Assembly: GCF_900129355.1 (NCBI RefSeq)
Contig: NZ_FQVL01000002.1
Coordinates: 248,001-312,000 of the forward strand
Length of the DNA: 64,000 bases
Origin: Seinonella peptonophila
Lineage (GTDB): Bacteria; Bacillota; Bacilli; Thermoactinomycetales; Thermoactinomycetaceae
Direction of reading: 5' to 3'
Part shown: positions 1-9,191 of the stretch, one piece after another
Numbering within the stretch: the stretch's first letter is position 1
How the letters are laid out: every line of letters starts with the position of its first letter
Made by a program: the position numbers and the translations under genes
The notes under the pieces: model-generated
What the model was told of the DNA's origin: nothing
What the model saw: only the letters and a program-made list of their open reading frames with translations
The model's database searches: none

Positions 1-447
1 TACACGCTCAGGCTCAGCATTAGGTAAATCAATTTTATTAATGACTGGTAAAATTTCTAGTTCATTTTCCCATGCTAAATAAAAATTAGCTAATGTTTGC
101 GCCTCCACACCTTGCGCCGCATCCACAACAAGCAAAGCCCCTTCACATGCTTGTAGACTTCTTGATACTTCATATGAAAAATCAACATGACCAGGTGTAT
201 CAATCAGATTTAAAAGATAAACTTGTCCATCCTTTGCTTGATAACGCAAGCGAACTGATTGCAATTTTATTGTAATTCCACGTTCTCGTTCCAAATCCAT
301 ATTATCTAAAAATTGTTCTTGTTTTTCTCGCTCAGTGATCGCTCCGGTAAACTCTAAAATTCGATCTGCAAGTGTTGACTTACCATGATCAATATGAGCA
401 ATGATCGAAAAATTACGGATCATTGCCGGACTTATTTTTTTCTCCAA
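1..447 (-). CDS. lepA: Elongation factor 4 (LepA), 5' part
   Basis: This is the N-terminal 149 codons of the ribosome back-translocating GTPase LepA; the gene runs off the left edge of the window. The G1 motif (AHIDHGKST) stands about residues 16-24, the G2 region RERGITI follows, G3 is DTPGHVDF and G4 is NKID. The start is taken as TTG at 447 because a GGAGGG ribosome site lies 7 nt upstream; an in-frame ATG at 423 would give a slightly shorter protein. It lies downstream of spoIIP and the YqxA-like gene on the same strand, the order known from Bacillus. Confidence 0.96.
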   Translation of the reverse strand, partial: MEKKISPAMIRNFSIIAHIDHGKSTLADRILEFTGAITEREKQEQFLDNMDLERERGITIKLQSVRLRYQAKDGQVYLLNLIDTPGHVDFSYEVSRSLQACEGALLVVDAAQGVEAQTLANFYLAWENELEILPVINKIDLPNAEPERV

Positions 448-521
448 TCAAATTCCCTCCGAACACGTAGGATGCATTGAACCATTATAACAAGAGGGGA
501 ACTTGGTTGGAAGTAGATTCT

Positions 522-869
522 CTAATCGATCCAACCAAAGATCACACTTAATAGCTTTCTAGCTGACTGACGAATTCCACTGCCAACTTGATTTCCTAAT
601 TGAGCGAGTTGATTTGTCTTGCCCTGCACCTGTTTCTTCGCCTCGATTACCTGTTTGGGACTTATTGCCTTAGCAGGATTTTGCGTTGTCACCACATTAC
701 CTAATAAAGCAATCTCCACTTTTCCATTCTGAGGGGTAATCTGTATCGCTCGAGGGGCTCCTTCTGCCCCTTGCAATTTATGAATATTTTTTTCAGCAGA
801 ATCGATTCCTACAAAGACACCTACACACAACATCGCAACCATACTAACTCCAATCCATAGCATACGCAT
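522..869 (-). CDS. yqxA: YqxA-like DUF3679 protein
   Basis: A 115-residue protein of unknown function with one N-terminal membrane segment or signal anchor (about residues 4-22) followed by a short extracytoplasmic domain rich in Gln and Lys. Its length, topology and position between spoIIP and lepA match the small DUF3679 protein YqxA of Bacillus. AAAGGTG stands 7 nt before the ATG. The 16-nt gap to spoIIP suggests one sporulation-linked operon. The identification rests mainly on synteny. Confidence 0.8.
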   Translation of the reverse strand: MRMLWIGVSMVAMLCVGVFVGIDSAEKNIHKLQGAEGAPRAIQITPQNGKVEIALLGNVVTTQNPAKAISPKQVIEAKKQVQGKTNQLAQLGNQVGSGIRQSARKLLSVIFGWID

Positions 870-885
870 ATTCCTTCACCTTTCT

Positions 886-2016
886 CTATCGCGCTTTCAT
901 AACGGGAATCGTTTCAAGTACTTCCTTACTTAACACTTTTGCCAAAACATCTACAGAACGATACGCTTCGTTAAAAGTATTTCCAACTCCCCCCACCTCT
1001 ACCAATAAACTATTGGGAGAGAGAGATTGATTATATTCCCCATTGATTCCACGCGTACGTGGCTTTTCGATCACTGACGAGGAAAGTCCAGGATAAAGTT
1101 GATTAATTTTCTGATGTAATTGCTTTGCTAAACTTCGATTTTGCGGATAATAAGAACTTGATTTACCGACTACGAAAGAGAGTCTTGCATACGAGAGCCC
1201 TCCAATCTGAATCGTTGTTTTATTTCGCGGACGTGAGTCACGATGAACATCAATTAAATATGTAAGTTGCGGATGTTGTTGCATAACCTGACGTATTTTC
1301 TTACGAGAGACGCGATAGGCAAAGCGTGAATTTGTCTTTGGTTGAGATTGAGAAGCGATTGCTCCCACATGTAATGCCTGAAGGCGCTTTGCTAAACGCT
1401 TGCCAACCTGGTTAATATTTCTCTTTTTATCAATGCTTACTGCACGACTGGGCTGTTTTGTTCCAACTTCAGACAGATAAGATTCCCAATAATGTGTATG
1501 ATAGACAAGTACAAGAGGCTGTCCTAACTCTTTTATTTGTTCTGATTCATCACGTTCCAAGTCATCTGTGCTAGAAATAATCGCCTTTTCTAAATCAGGA
1601 GGTGGGGGTGATTCCACAGGAATCGATGTATAGTCAACCCCAGGGCTTGCTGCGATAATATTTGCATCATATAAAGCAAACATGGGTAACTCTCTACCTA
1701 ATAGTGTTCGAGGATCTTTTGGATTAATACTTGTTACTAATTCAAAAAAGAGACGAGAAAGAATTCGATCTTTTGATTGGTTTACCTGTTCATCCAGATA
1801 CGGAATACTCTCTCCTAAGACCATTAATAATGTTTTTGGAGTAACCCGATTGGTTAAAGGACTTCCCTCTGTTTGGCGCACATTTGATTCTGCTTGCAAC
1901 ATAGCAAAGCCACCTATCATTGAAAACAGAATTGCTGTCCCCACAAAGAGAAGGACGAAAATACGTCTTACTTTGGGTCGTGCAAATGAGATAGTGGCAA
2001 AAGGTGACCGGTTCAT
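886..2016 (-). CDS. spoIIP: Stage II sporulation protein P
   Basis: SpoIIP is a membrane-anchored peptidoglycan amidase/endopeptidase that works with SpoIID and SpoIIM during forespore engulfment. The 376-residue product has a transmembrane segment near residues 18-40, a low-complexity linker with a Pro run, and the catalytic domain from about residue 165. That domain contains the VYHTHYWESY metal-site motif and the DVHRDSRPR motif of the family, as well as a VEVGG motif near the end. The start has AGGAGG 6 nt upstream. It follows gpr and precedes the yqxA-like gene, as in Bacillus. Confidence 0.96.
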   Translation of the reverse strand: MNRSPFATISFARPKVRRIFVLLFVGTAILFSMIGGFAMLQAESNVRQTEGSPLTNRVTPKTLLMVLGESIPYLDEQVNQSKDRILSRLFFELVTSINPKDPRTLLGRELPMFALYDANIIAASPGVDYTSIPVESPPPPDLEKAIISSTDDLERDESEQIKELGQPLVLVYHTHYWESYLSEVGTKQPSRAVSIDKKRNINQVGKRLAKRLQALHVGAIASQSQPKTNSRFAYRVSRKKIRQVMQQHPQLTYLIDVHRDSRPRNKTTIQIGGLSYARLSFVVGKSSSYYPQNRSLAKQLHQKINQLYPGLSSSVIEKPRTRGINGEYNQSLSPNSLLVEVGGVGNTFNEAYRSVDVLAKVLSKEVLETIPVMKAR

Positions 2017-2120
2017 TTCGTTCCTCCTCTAGTATCTCTTTTGATCATAGATATGAGTTACTAGAATCATATAGAACTGTGAATATCAGACCCAATCCGA
2101 TTACCTCTTTGAACAGTTGA

Positions 2121-3206
2121 TCAATGGATATGAGACGCTACATTCTCGATAGTGACTGCTTCATGTAAAGCACAATTAACGCCATTTGCTACTAGTTTCG
2201 CCATATGGCTAATAAATGAGTCCACCTCTTTAGGGGTTACGACCAGATTTTGCCCAAGTGGATGTAAAACTTCCTCTATTAATTGACGCTTCTCAGCACT
2301 ATTTAAACTACCTACCATCCCTAACATTTGACTCTGTGTCTGCTCATTCACTTGTTGCTCTGACAGTTGACGAACCGTAGGGCGATTGAGCGGATCAAGT
2401 GGATGATTTTTTTTACCTTCCATTTCGCGGCTAATATGCGCCATGACAAAATCAATTGTATCTAATGCAATCGTGGCTGCATCTACGACCGTTGGAATCC
2501 CAATTGCAATAACAGGTACTCCTAGAGTTTCCTTTGTAAGAGACTTTCGTTTATTGCCAACACCAGAGCCAGGGTGAATTCCCGTATCTGCCACTTGAAT
2601 GGTCGTATTGACACGCGACAGAGACCGGGAGGCCAAGGAATCAAAGACTATTACAAAATCAGGCTTTGATTCTTTTACAACACCTTGCACAATTTCGCTC
2701 GTTTCAATCCCAGTAATACCAAGTACACCAGGTGAAACAGCACTAACAGATCGATATCCTTTTGAAACGGAATCTGGAGCCAATTCAAAAAGATGGCGTG
2801 TTACCAAAGCATGTTTAATCACTAATGGGCCTAGGGCATCAGCCGTTACATTCCAGTTACCCAAGCCCACTAAAAGAGCAGAGGCATTCTTTGCCACCTT
2901 TACTTCATATAGAAATCTGGCGAATTGCTCAGCAAAATGCTTTGTCACCCGTTGTAACAAAGTAGAATCTTGTGAGCGTAGACTAGGAACTTCTAATGTA
3001 AAGTAAACACCTGGTGCTTTACCAATCTCTTGTGCTGCTTGATCGGATTCAATCCAAATCCAACTTGTCTGCATTCCTTCGTCTTCTGTTTCTTCTTGGC
3101 GAACACCCGGAATCCGCCCATCTTGCCGATTTTTCAAAGCAAGATCATGAGCTTCTCGAGCTAGGTCAGTACGGTAAGAAATATGACTTAAATCTATGTT
3201 ATGCAT
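2121..3206 (-). CDS. gpr: Germination protease GPR
   Basis: GPR is the aspartic-type protease that degrades small acid-soluble spore proteins during germination. The protein matches the family throughout: the propeptide region with YRTDLA near the N-terminus, then GLGNWNVTADALGP, GITGIETSEI, DTGIHPGSGVGNKRK, GVPVIAIGIPTVVDA, and VTPKEVDSFI near the end. The ATG at 3206 is preferred over an upstream ATG at 3263, because the residue pattern after it aligns with known GPR N-termini and a GGGAG site precedes it. The product is 361 residues. Its presence shows the host forms endospores. Confidence 0.95.
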   Translation of the reverse strand: MHNIDLSHISYRTDLAREAHDLALKNRQDGRIPGVRQEETEDEGMQTSWIWIESDQAAQEIGKAPGVYFTLEVPSLRSQDSTLLQRVTKHFAEQFARFLYEVKVAKNASALLVGLGNWNVTADALGPLVIKHALVTRHLFELAPDSVSKGYRSVSAVSPGVLGITGIETSEIVQGVVKESKPDFVIVFDSLASRSLSRVNTTIQVADTGIHPGSGVGNKRKSLTKETLGVPVIAIGIPTVVDAATIALDTIDFVMAHISREMEGKKNHPLDPLNRPTVRQLSEQQVNEQTQSQMLGMVGSLNSAEKRQLIEEVLHPLGQNLVVTPKEVDSFISHMAKLVANGVNCALHEAVTIENVASHIH

Positions 3207-3440
3207 CGTTTCTAACACTCCCTTAATCAGACTAGAGATCATAAAATCAACGGTTACGGGCACTTCGTGTTACTAAACAATTTCTCTCTAGGGAACAAAA
3301 TCTAAAAGAGATCGTTCTTCATACTATCCTCTCCAAACCTCCGCATATTCATGAATTTCTTGCCTTTTTCCGTTAGTGATGATAGAATGTTGCGTGTTGT
3401 ATTCACAAACGTGACCCATCATGTATAAGGAGGTGACATC

Positions 3441-3713
3441 ATGGCCAACTCCGATTCAGCGCTCAAACGAGCACGTGCAAATGAAAAACGCCGTGTCCAT
3501 CGTGCTGCTCAAAAATCCGCTCTTGTTCGTACACCAGTGAAAAAGTTTCTCCACGCTTTGGATCAAAATCAAGATCAAGCAGCAGAACTCTTGCAAGTAG
3601 CCAACCGCAACTTAGATAAAGCAGTTACCAAAGGATTGATTCATAAGAACGCTGCAGCACGTAAAAAATCTCGCTTAACAAAAAAATTAAATGCGCTCCA
3701 ATCCGCTAACTAA
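3441..3713 (+). CDS. rpsT: 30S ribosomal protein S20
   Basis: A 90-residue, very basic protein with the S20 signature: N-terminal ANSDSALKRARANEKRR and a C-terminal KGLIHKNAAARKKSRL helix. S20 binds 16S rRNA in the body of the small subunit. AGGAGG stands 8 nt before the ATG. It is divergent from gpr, the standard arrangement in Bacillales, and is followed at once by an intrinsic terminator. Confidence 0.98.
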   Translation: MANSDSALKRARANEKRRVHRAAQKSALVRTPVKKFLHALDQNQDQAAELLQVANRNLDKAVTKGLIHKNAAARKKSRLTKKLNALQSAN

Positions 3714-3721
3714 TATAACAA

Positions 3722-3756
3722 CGACCCGCCATCCAATGTTGGGTCGCTTTTATTGT
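3722..3756 (+). terminator. Terminator after rpsT
   Basis: CGACCC (3722-3727) pairs with GGGTCG (3741-3746), followed by a T-rich tract. It directly follows the rpsT stop codon. Confidence 0.7.
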
Positions 3757-3759
3757 TTA

Positions 3760-3768
3760 TGGTATAAT
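3760..3768 (+). promoter_or_regulatory. Extended -10 promoter for the first ATP-grasp gene
   Basis: TGGTATAAT is a perfect extended -10 box (TGn before TATAAT). No good -35 box precedes it. It would give a leader of about 120 nt before the ATP-grasp start at 3895. Confidence 0.5.
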
Positions 3769-3894
3769 AATTCTTGCAGACTCCGCGAATCATGACTTTG
3801 ATAGATGTCTATATCTGTCAAAATTATGCTAATGCTCATCGAACTCTCATTTTATCTCAGGAGTTAGACAGCTTTGATTATTGGGGGCTATTTG

Positions 3895-5097
3895 ATGAGT
3901 ATCCTCATTCTAAACCGAACCCCGATCAGCATGACCCCTTACGCAAAATACCTCAAACAATTATCTGAACCGCTACTTTTACTTACCAATGACGAATTTG
4001 AACACGAATACAGCGCAGATGACTATTCCTATATCGAATCTTTCCAAAACTATGACAACAATGGTCAAATCTATGCTCGAGCCATTGAAATCTATCAACA
4101 GATCCCTTTCCGTTCAATTCTTGCGATTGCAGAAGTTGATATTCTTCGTGCCGCAGAGCTAAGAAATTATCTTGGACTACCTGGGCAATCATTACAGAGT
4201 GCCACTGCTTTTCGGGATAAGGTGGTGATGAAACAACTTGCCAAACAACACCGCATCTTAGTCCCTCCATTTTCCCGCATCACTCGCCCCGCAGAACTAC
4301 TTCAGTTTATACGAACCTATGGGTATCCAGTTGTGATGAAACCTGCAATCGGTGTTGGCAGCAAAGACACTTATGCCATTTTCAACGATCGAGAACTCGA
4401 AACGTTACTTATGCAAGGATTACCAGCAAATTATATGGTTGAGTCTTTTGTAAATGGAGACTTATATCATGTTGATGGAGTCGTCGCAGATGGTAAACTC
4501 GTTTTTTGCTGTGCTTCAAAATATTTACACCAACCCTTACAATATTCACGAATGGGTTACCTAGGTAGCTACCTACTTGATCAGCAAAATCCGCTTTATC
4601 AACGGTTATTAACACAAACTGCCCATCTACTTGCTTCTTTCCCTACTCCTACAAATACCACATTTCATGCTGAATGGTTTTATACACCAGATGATCAGAT
4701 TATTCTTTGCGAGATTGCTAGTCGAACAGGTGGAGGAAAAATTATCGAAATGATTGAAGCTGCTTATCACATTCAAATGGTTCAAGCATTTTTGCAACCA
4801 CAATGTCAAATCAACATGCCATTTGATCAAATTTTAAATACACCTCATAAACTTGCGGGATGGGTTAAGATTCCTCCAAAACCGGGTAAATTTATATCTG
4901 CACCTACTCCAATTCTTTTACCTTGGGTTCGTGATTTCCAATTATTAGCAGAACCTGGTAAAGAATATCATCACCCGAATGGGATTGGTTCATATATCGC
5001 ATCATTTGTAGTAGACGGAGCTACAGAGCAAGAAGTATTTGAGAAATTAATCTATATTGCGCATTGGTTTAATGACCACTCGCAATGGGCAAGTTAA
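3895..5097 (+). CDS. ATP-grasp enzyme, paralogue 1
   Basis: A 400-residue carboxylate-amine ligase-like enzyme of the carbamoyl-phosphate-synthase-type ATP-grasp superfamily, substrate unknown. Visible features are an N-terminal pre-ATP-grasp Rossmann-like part, RDKVVMK at about 101-107, the nucleotide-binding lysine in GYPVVMKP, the loop GVGSKDT, and the metal site FHAEWF...ILCEIASRTGGGK around residues 250-280. The start at 3895 has GGGGG 7 nt upstream and aligns with both paralogues; an upstream ATG at 3874 is less likely. Closest resemblance is to lone ATP-grasp proteins of the L-amino-acid-ligase kind. No peptide substrate gene is visible beside it. Confidence 0.85.
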   Translation: MSILILNRTPISMTPYAKYLKQLSEPLLLLTNDEFEHEYSADDYSYIESFQNYDNNGQIYARAIEIYQQIPFRSILAIAEVDILRAAELRNYLGLPGQSLQSATAFRDKVVMKQLAKQHRILVPPFSRITRPAELLQFIRTYGYPVVMKPAIGVGSKDTYAIFNDRELETLLMQGLPANYMVESFVNGDLYHVDGVVADGKLVFCCASKYLHQPLQYSRMGYLGSYLLDQQNPLYQRLLTQTAHLLASFPTPTNTTFHAEWFYTPDDQIILCEIASRTGGGKIIEMIEAAYHIQMVQAFLQPQCQINMPFDQILNTPHKLAGWVKIPPKPGKFISAPTPILLPWVRDFQLLAEPGKEYHHPNGIGSYIASFVVDGATEQEVFEKLIYIAHWFNDHSQWAS

Positions 5098-5333
5098 TTT
5101 ATAATTTAAATACAGGAAATATAATTGCATCATTTTTTTCGACCACAAAAAAACACTTGAAACTGGAAATAAAATAAATATAATACCCGAATACAAACAA
5201 ATTTACTCCTTTTTTCATAATTTTATATAAAAATTTATTTTTATATAGCAAAATAATTTCGTATTATGATACAATTATTTTGCTTAATACCAAACCATTC
5301 GCTATGCTGTTAACTTATTGAAGGGGGCCTTTG

Positions 5334-6533
5334 ATGAGCATCTTGATTCTTAACTCGATCCCTCATTACCGAAATCCTTATGAAAAACATCTTAAAGAGT
5401 TAGGAGAAGAATTAATTGTTCTCACAGCGGAAAAACACAAAGAGGGTTTTGAAGTAGGTGATTTTGCCTATGTTGAATCGTTTGAGAACTACGATCATAG
5501 TGGCAGTATCGAAAAAAGAGCTTTAGAACTATATGATCAATATCAATATCACACCATTCTCGCAGACTATGAATTTGATATTTACCGCGCAGCAGAACTT
5601 CGTGAACTTCTCAATCTAAAAGGTGGACAAACTGTTTCTAGTTCTCAAGTCTATCGAAACAAAGTCTTGATGAAAGAACGAGTACAAAGACATGGGATCA
5701 AAGTTCCTACATTTCAAGAGATCAAGTCACCTCTTGATCTAATACTTTTTGTGAAAGAACATGGATATCCGATTGTGATCAAGCCGATTGATGGTGCTGG
5801 TTCTATGGAGACTTTGGTCATTCACAATGAAACAGAGTTAAACTCCTTCCTGTCAGATGGAATTCCACACCATATAATGGCAGAAAGTTTTATCAAAGGC
5901 GACCTTTATCATGTTGATGGTTTTGTTTACAATGGGGAAATCATCTTTCTGTGTGCTTCAAAATATTTACAGTTCCCTATTGAATACAGCAACACCTCAT
6001 ACACAGGTGGCTATGTCTTACCGCCTAATCAAACATTAGCTAAGCGACTGACTGAAGAAACAAGAAAAGTTGTCGAGGCACTTGAGACACCCCTTCACAC
6101 CTCGATCCATGCTGAATGGTTTCATACTGAGGATGACCAAATCATCTTTTGTGAAATCGCGAGTAGAGCAGGTGGCGGGCGTATCAAGGAGACCGTTGAA
6201 TATACATTTGGTTTTAATGTGTATGAAGCAGCAAATCGTGCAAAATGCAATTTACCGATTCAGCTTCCTCCAGAAAAAGAAATCGATACCATTTATGGAC
6301 GCATTTTAATGATGAGTAAAGAAGGAACCTTTCTTTCACCACCAGACAGTCCATCTCCCGTACCAGTAGTACTTGAAGAGATCATTGGAAAAAAAGGAAA
6401 ACATTATGATGGACCCTATAACTGTACCGACGCCATCGCCGCTTTCGTCGTCGATGGCAAAACGGAAAATGAGGTTGTAGATAAATTAATGGCCATCTCA
6501 AAGTGGTTTGAGAATGGTGCTCGCTGGGAATAA
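5334..6533 (+). CDS. ATP-grasp enzyme, paralogue 2
   Basis: A 399-residue paralogue of the preceding gene with the same layout: N-terminal MSILILNS, RNKVLMKE, GYPIVIKP, GAGSMET, then HAEWF and IIFCEIASRAGGGR. The second metal-site segment reads SRAGGGR where the other two read SRTGGGK. The start ATG follows AAGGGGGCC by a normal distance. Upstream lie 236 nt of AT-rich sequence without a recognisable gene, so the copy is probably transcribed on its own. It probably ligates a carboxylate to an amine using ATP; the substrate is not known. Confidence 0.85.
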   Translation: MSILILNSIPHYRNPYEKHLKELGEELIVLTAEKHKEGFEVGDFAYVESFENYDHSGSIEKRALELYDQYQYHTILADYEFDIYRAAELRELLNLKGGQTVSSSQVYRNKVLMKERVQRHGIKVPTFQEIKSPLDLILFVKEHGYPIVIKPIDGAGSMETLVIHNETELNSFLSDGIPHHIMAESFIKGDLYHVDGFVYNGEIIFLCASKYLQFPIEYSNTSYTGGYVLPPNQTLAKRLTEETRKVVEALETPLHTSIHAEWFHTEDDQIIFCEIASRAGGGRIKETVEYTFGFNVYEAANRAKCNLPIQLPPEKEIDTIYGRILMMSKEGTFLSPPDSPSPVPVVLEEIIGKKGKHYDGPYNCTDAIAAFVVDGKTENEVVDKLMAISKWFENGARWE

Positions 6534-6565
6534 ATAATGGGCGAAGTCAAATACTTTACTTGGCC

Positions 6566-6599
6566 AAGCTGGTCTTATACATAAGGCTAGCTTCTTTTT
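6566..6599 (+). terminator. Terminator after ATP-grasp paralogue 2
   Basis: AAGCTGGTCTT pairs imperfectly with AAGGCTAGCTT around a short loop, followed by CTTTTTC. It separates the second and third ATP-grasp genes. Confidence 0.6.
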
Positions 6600-6753
6600 C
6601 CGTTCATGAACCTGTTTTTCAAAAAAACAGGAAGGGTATCTTGCTTCTTTTAGTATAATAGTATCTAAATTAAAAAATATTGCATTTCACTTTACAATTA
6701 ATACCTATTCATGATGACATCCAATTTACACAAAGTCTTAGGAGGGTTTCTCA

Positions 6754-7974
6754 ATGAGCGTTTTAATTTTGAATTTCGTAGCATACGACCGCTGCCCGTA
6801 TGAAAAATTTCTAAAACATTCGGGTGAGGACCTCATCCTACTAACCGCAGATGAATATAGACACCACTTTGACGAAAATGACTACGCTTACATCGAATCA
6901 TTCCGGAATTATCGTCATAATGGCTGCGTTGAGCTCCGTGCGATTGAACTTTATGATAAATACCGTTATCACACGATTATCGCTAATGCTGAAGCAGACA
7001 TCTTACGAGCAGCACAGTTACGTGAACGTTTCCAACTTGAGGGTCAAAAAATGCCGAGCGCTATCATGTATCGCGACAAAGCCGTCATGAAAGAACTGGC
7101 CCAAAAACATGGAATTCCATGTCCACCATTTGCACGCATCAATACTTCATTTGACCTGATTGATTTTGTAGGTCAACATGGTTACCCGATCGTTATGAAA
7201 CCAGCAGATGGCGTGGGTAGCCGCGACACATATGTACTCCATAATGAAGGAGATTTGCGAGCATTACTTTATGAAGGGATTCCAAGTAACTATCTAGCAG
7301 AAGCGTTTGTATCGGGTCATGTCTGTCATGTTGATGGTATACTCCAAGAAGGAGAGATAGCTTTTATCTGCGCTTCAAAGTATTTAACCGAACCTATTAA
7401 ATATCAAAATAATGGATATCTAGGCAGCTATCTATTAGAATCAACAGATCCGCTCGCAGTTCGTTTAGTTACCATGACCGAGCAATTGTTACGCGTTTTT
7501 GATACTCCTGCTAACACAACATTTCATGCTGAATGGTTTCATACTGATGATGATCAAGTTATTCTATGCGAAATTGCAAGTCGTACAGGTGGCGGCAAAA
7601 TCGTAGATTCAATACATCAAGCATATGAAATTCATCTTGACCGTGCTTTTGTTGAAACACAGTGTCAAATGGACCCACAGCTACCTGGAAAAAAAGAAGA
7701 GATTCAACCCAAACAATTGACAGGATGGGTGAAAATCCCTCCACACAAAGGAGTTTTTGTTGCTAATCCTGAAGAAATCCTCCCTCCTTGGGTAAAAGAG
7801 TATGAATACCTTGCCGTTCCAGGGCGAAGATATGATGATCCAAATGGCGTACGTGAGTATATTGCCTCATTTATTGTTGAAGGAAGTTCAGAAACGGATC
7901 TATATGATAAATTGATCAACATTGCGAATTGGTATCATCACTCCTCCAAATGGGAAGATCGAGAAGAAGAATGA
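6754..7974 (+). CDS. ATP-grasp enzyme, paralogue 3
   Basis: A 406-residue third tandem copy, nearer to paralogue 1 than to 2 in the motifs: RDKAVMK, GYPIVMKP, GVGSRDT, FHAEWFHTDDDQVILCEIAS, then RTGGGK. AGGAGGG stands 7 nt before the ATG, the best ribosome site of the three. The C-terminal tail is Glu-rich. Three adjacent copies with separate leaders point to lineage-specific duplication with divergence of substrate. All three N-termini (MSxLILN) and C-termini (NWY/KWF...W) are conserved, so none looks broken. Confidence 0.85.
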   Translation: MSVLILNFVAYDRCPYEKFLKHSGEDLILLTADEYRHHFDENDYAYIESFRNYRHNGCVELRAIELYDKYRYHTIIANAEADILRAAQLRERFQLEGQKMPSAIMYRDKAVMKELAQKHGIPCPPFARINTSFDLIDFVGQHGYPIVMKPADGVGSRDTYVLHNEGDLRALLYEGIPSNYLAEAFVSGHVCHVDGILQEGEIAFICASKYLTEPIKYQNNGYLGSYLLESTDPLAVRLVTMTEQLLRVFDTPANTTFHAEWFHTDDDQVILCEIASRTGGGKIVDSIHQAYEIHLDRAFVETQCQMDPQLPGKKEEIQPKQLTGWVKIPPHKGVFVANPEEILPPWVKEYEYLAVPGRRYDDPNGVREYIASFIVEGSSETDLYDKLINIANWYHHSSKWEDREEE

Positions 7975-8069
7975 ACAGGAAAAGTCAGGGAATTGTCACT
8001 TGTATCTAGTTCCTCAGTTAACGATATACTGGTCTATGAGTGGACATTGTCGTTAAAGGAGGCACATTT

Positions 8070-8579
8070 ATGACAACTCCCTTTCCACTACATCCGTCTT
8101 TTTTTGTCATGATTGGTTTTGCCGTCATGGCTATTACAATCATGATCATTCGGATGCGTGCAGCTAAAAAACCAGCTACCATAAAAAAAATCCTCATTCC
8201 ACCTTTAGGGATGAGTACAGGCTTTCTTATGTTTCTCTATCAACCGTTTCGTCTCTCCATCTCATGGGCTGTCATTGCCTTTCTGTCTGGTGCTCTTTTA
8301 TTATCTGTTCCATTAATCATGACTTCTAAATTTCAAATAGTGGATCAAGACATCTACTTAAAACCATCACGAGCTTTCACTTGGATTCTGGTTGTCTTAT
8401 TAATTGTAAGACTTGCTCTGCACAGTTATATTGAAGAATTTATTACAATCTATCAAACAGGTGGTCTGTTCTTTATCCTCGCATTTGGGATGTTACTTCC
8501 TTGGCGAATTGCCATGTATCTACGTTTCCGCAAAGTGGCAACACAATTAGCAGGACAAAGGTCCATTTCTACAAGTTAA
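8070..8579 (+). CDS. CcdC-like membrane protein (DUF1453)
   Basis: A 169-residue polytopic membrane protein with four or five hydrophobic segments (about residues 10-27, 45-60, 68-87, 102-120 and 130-148). Length, topology and the motifs RMRAAKKPA and FSISWAV-like LSISWAVIAFLSGALL resemble CcdC, a DUF1453 protein near cytochrome c biogenesis genes in Bacillus; no such genes are present here. The start at 8070 has AAAGGAGG upstream; an earlier in-frame ATG at 8040 lacks one. It ends tail-to-tail with the next gene, with 4 nt of overlap. Confidence 0.7.
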   Translation: MTTPFPLHPSFFVMIGFAVMAITIMIIRMRAAKKPATIKKILIPPLGMSTGFLMFLYQPFRLSISWAVIAFLSGALLLSVPLIMTSKFQIVDQDIYLKPSRAFTWILVVLLIVRLALHSYIEEFITIYQTGGLFFILAFGMLLPWRIAMYLRFRKVATQLAGQRSISTS

Positions 8580-9040
8580 AGTTCTTCTTCAGACTTGACA
8601 CGAATTCCATGACGCTTCAATAAAGCAGTTGTCACTCCTTGACCTGCTTTTTTTGTTCCTTCAAACGTACCATCATAAATGACACAACTGCCACATGAAG
8701 GACTTCTCTCTTTTAAAATGGCTTCAGTCGCCCCAGTCAGCTTCGCCATCTGTAGTGCCTGCTCAGCTCCTCGAATAAAAGCTTCTGTTACATCATTTCC
8801 TGCTTGATCGATCACCTTTGCTTTACCATCTAGCACATCTTCACCACTTCCGCCTACGATTTGAGCGGGTAATCGTGGTGTGCTAAGTCCACCTAGCTGC
8901 TCAGGACAAACTGGAATTGCCTCCCCTTTTTTTATCATTTCTTGAATTTTTGTAACGCGATTTGCTCGCCCATCATAACGGCATTCGATGCCAGCAAAGC
9001 AAGCACTAACAATCTTTTTAGTCTCTTTTGAATTGTCCAA
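8576..9040 (-). CDS. DUF523 family protein
   Basis: A 154-residue small cysteine-containing protein of the DUF523 family (function unknown). Diagnostic motifs are IVSACFAGIECRYDG at the N-terminus, PVCPEQLGGLSTPR in the middle, and LKERSPSCGS near residue 118. The TTG at 9040 is chosen because GGAGG lies 8 nt upstream; the longer frame to 9166 has no comparable site and would add residues unlike the family. It is divergently transcribed from the FAD oxidoreductase. Confidence 0.88.
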   Translation of the reverse strand: MDNSKETKKIVSACFAGIECRYDGRANRVTKIQEMIKKGEAIPVCPEQLGGLSTPRLPAQIVGGSGEDVLDGKAKVIDQAGNDVTEAFIRGAEQALQMAKLTGATEAILKERSPSCGSCVIYDGTFEGTKKAGQGVTTALLKRHGIRVKSEEEL

Positions 9041-9191
9041 GTTATCCGCCTCCATCAAATAGTAACAGTTTTTTACGATGCTTTTTTTCGCTATAAAAAT
9101 AATATATGATATCCTTGTTATGCGCCAGAAACAGGATATGATATCTTTTAGAACCGATTGAACCAATTATACTAGAGGAGTGTGTTTTCTC

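Noticed and set aside
3774-3968. Small ORF upstream of the first ATP-grasp gene
   Set aside because: Overlaps the ATP-grasp start in another frame and lacks a ribosome site.
3895-7974. Graspetide (omega-ester peptide) cluster
   Set aside because: No precursor with repeated TxxEE-like cores and no transporter or protease near the ATP-grasp genes.
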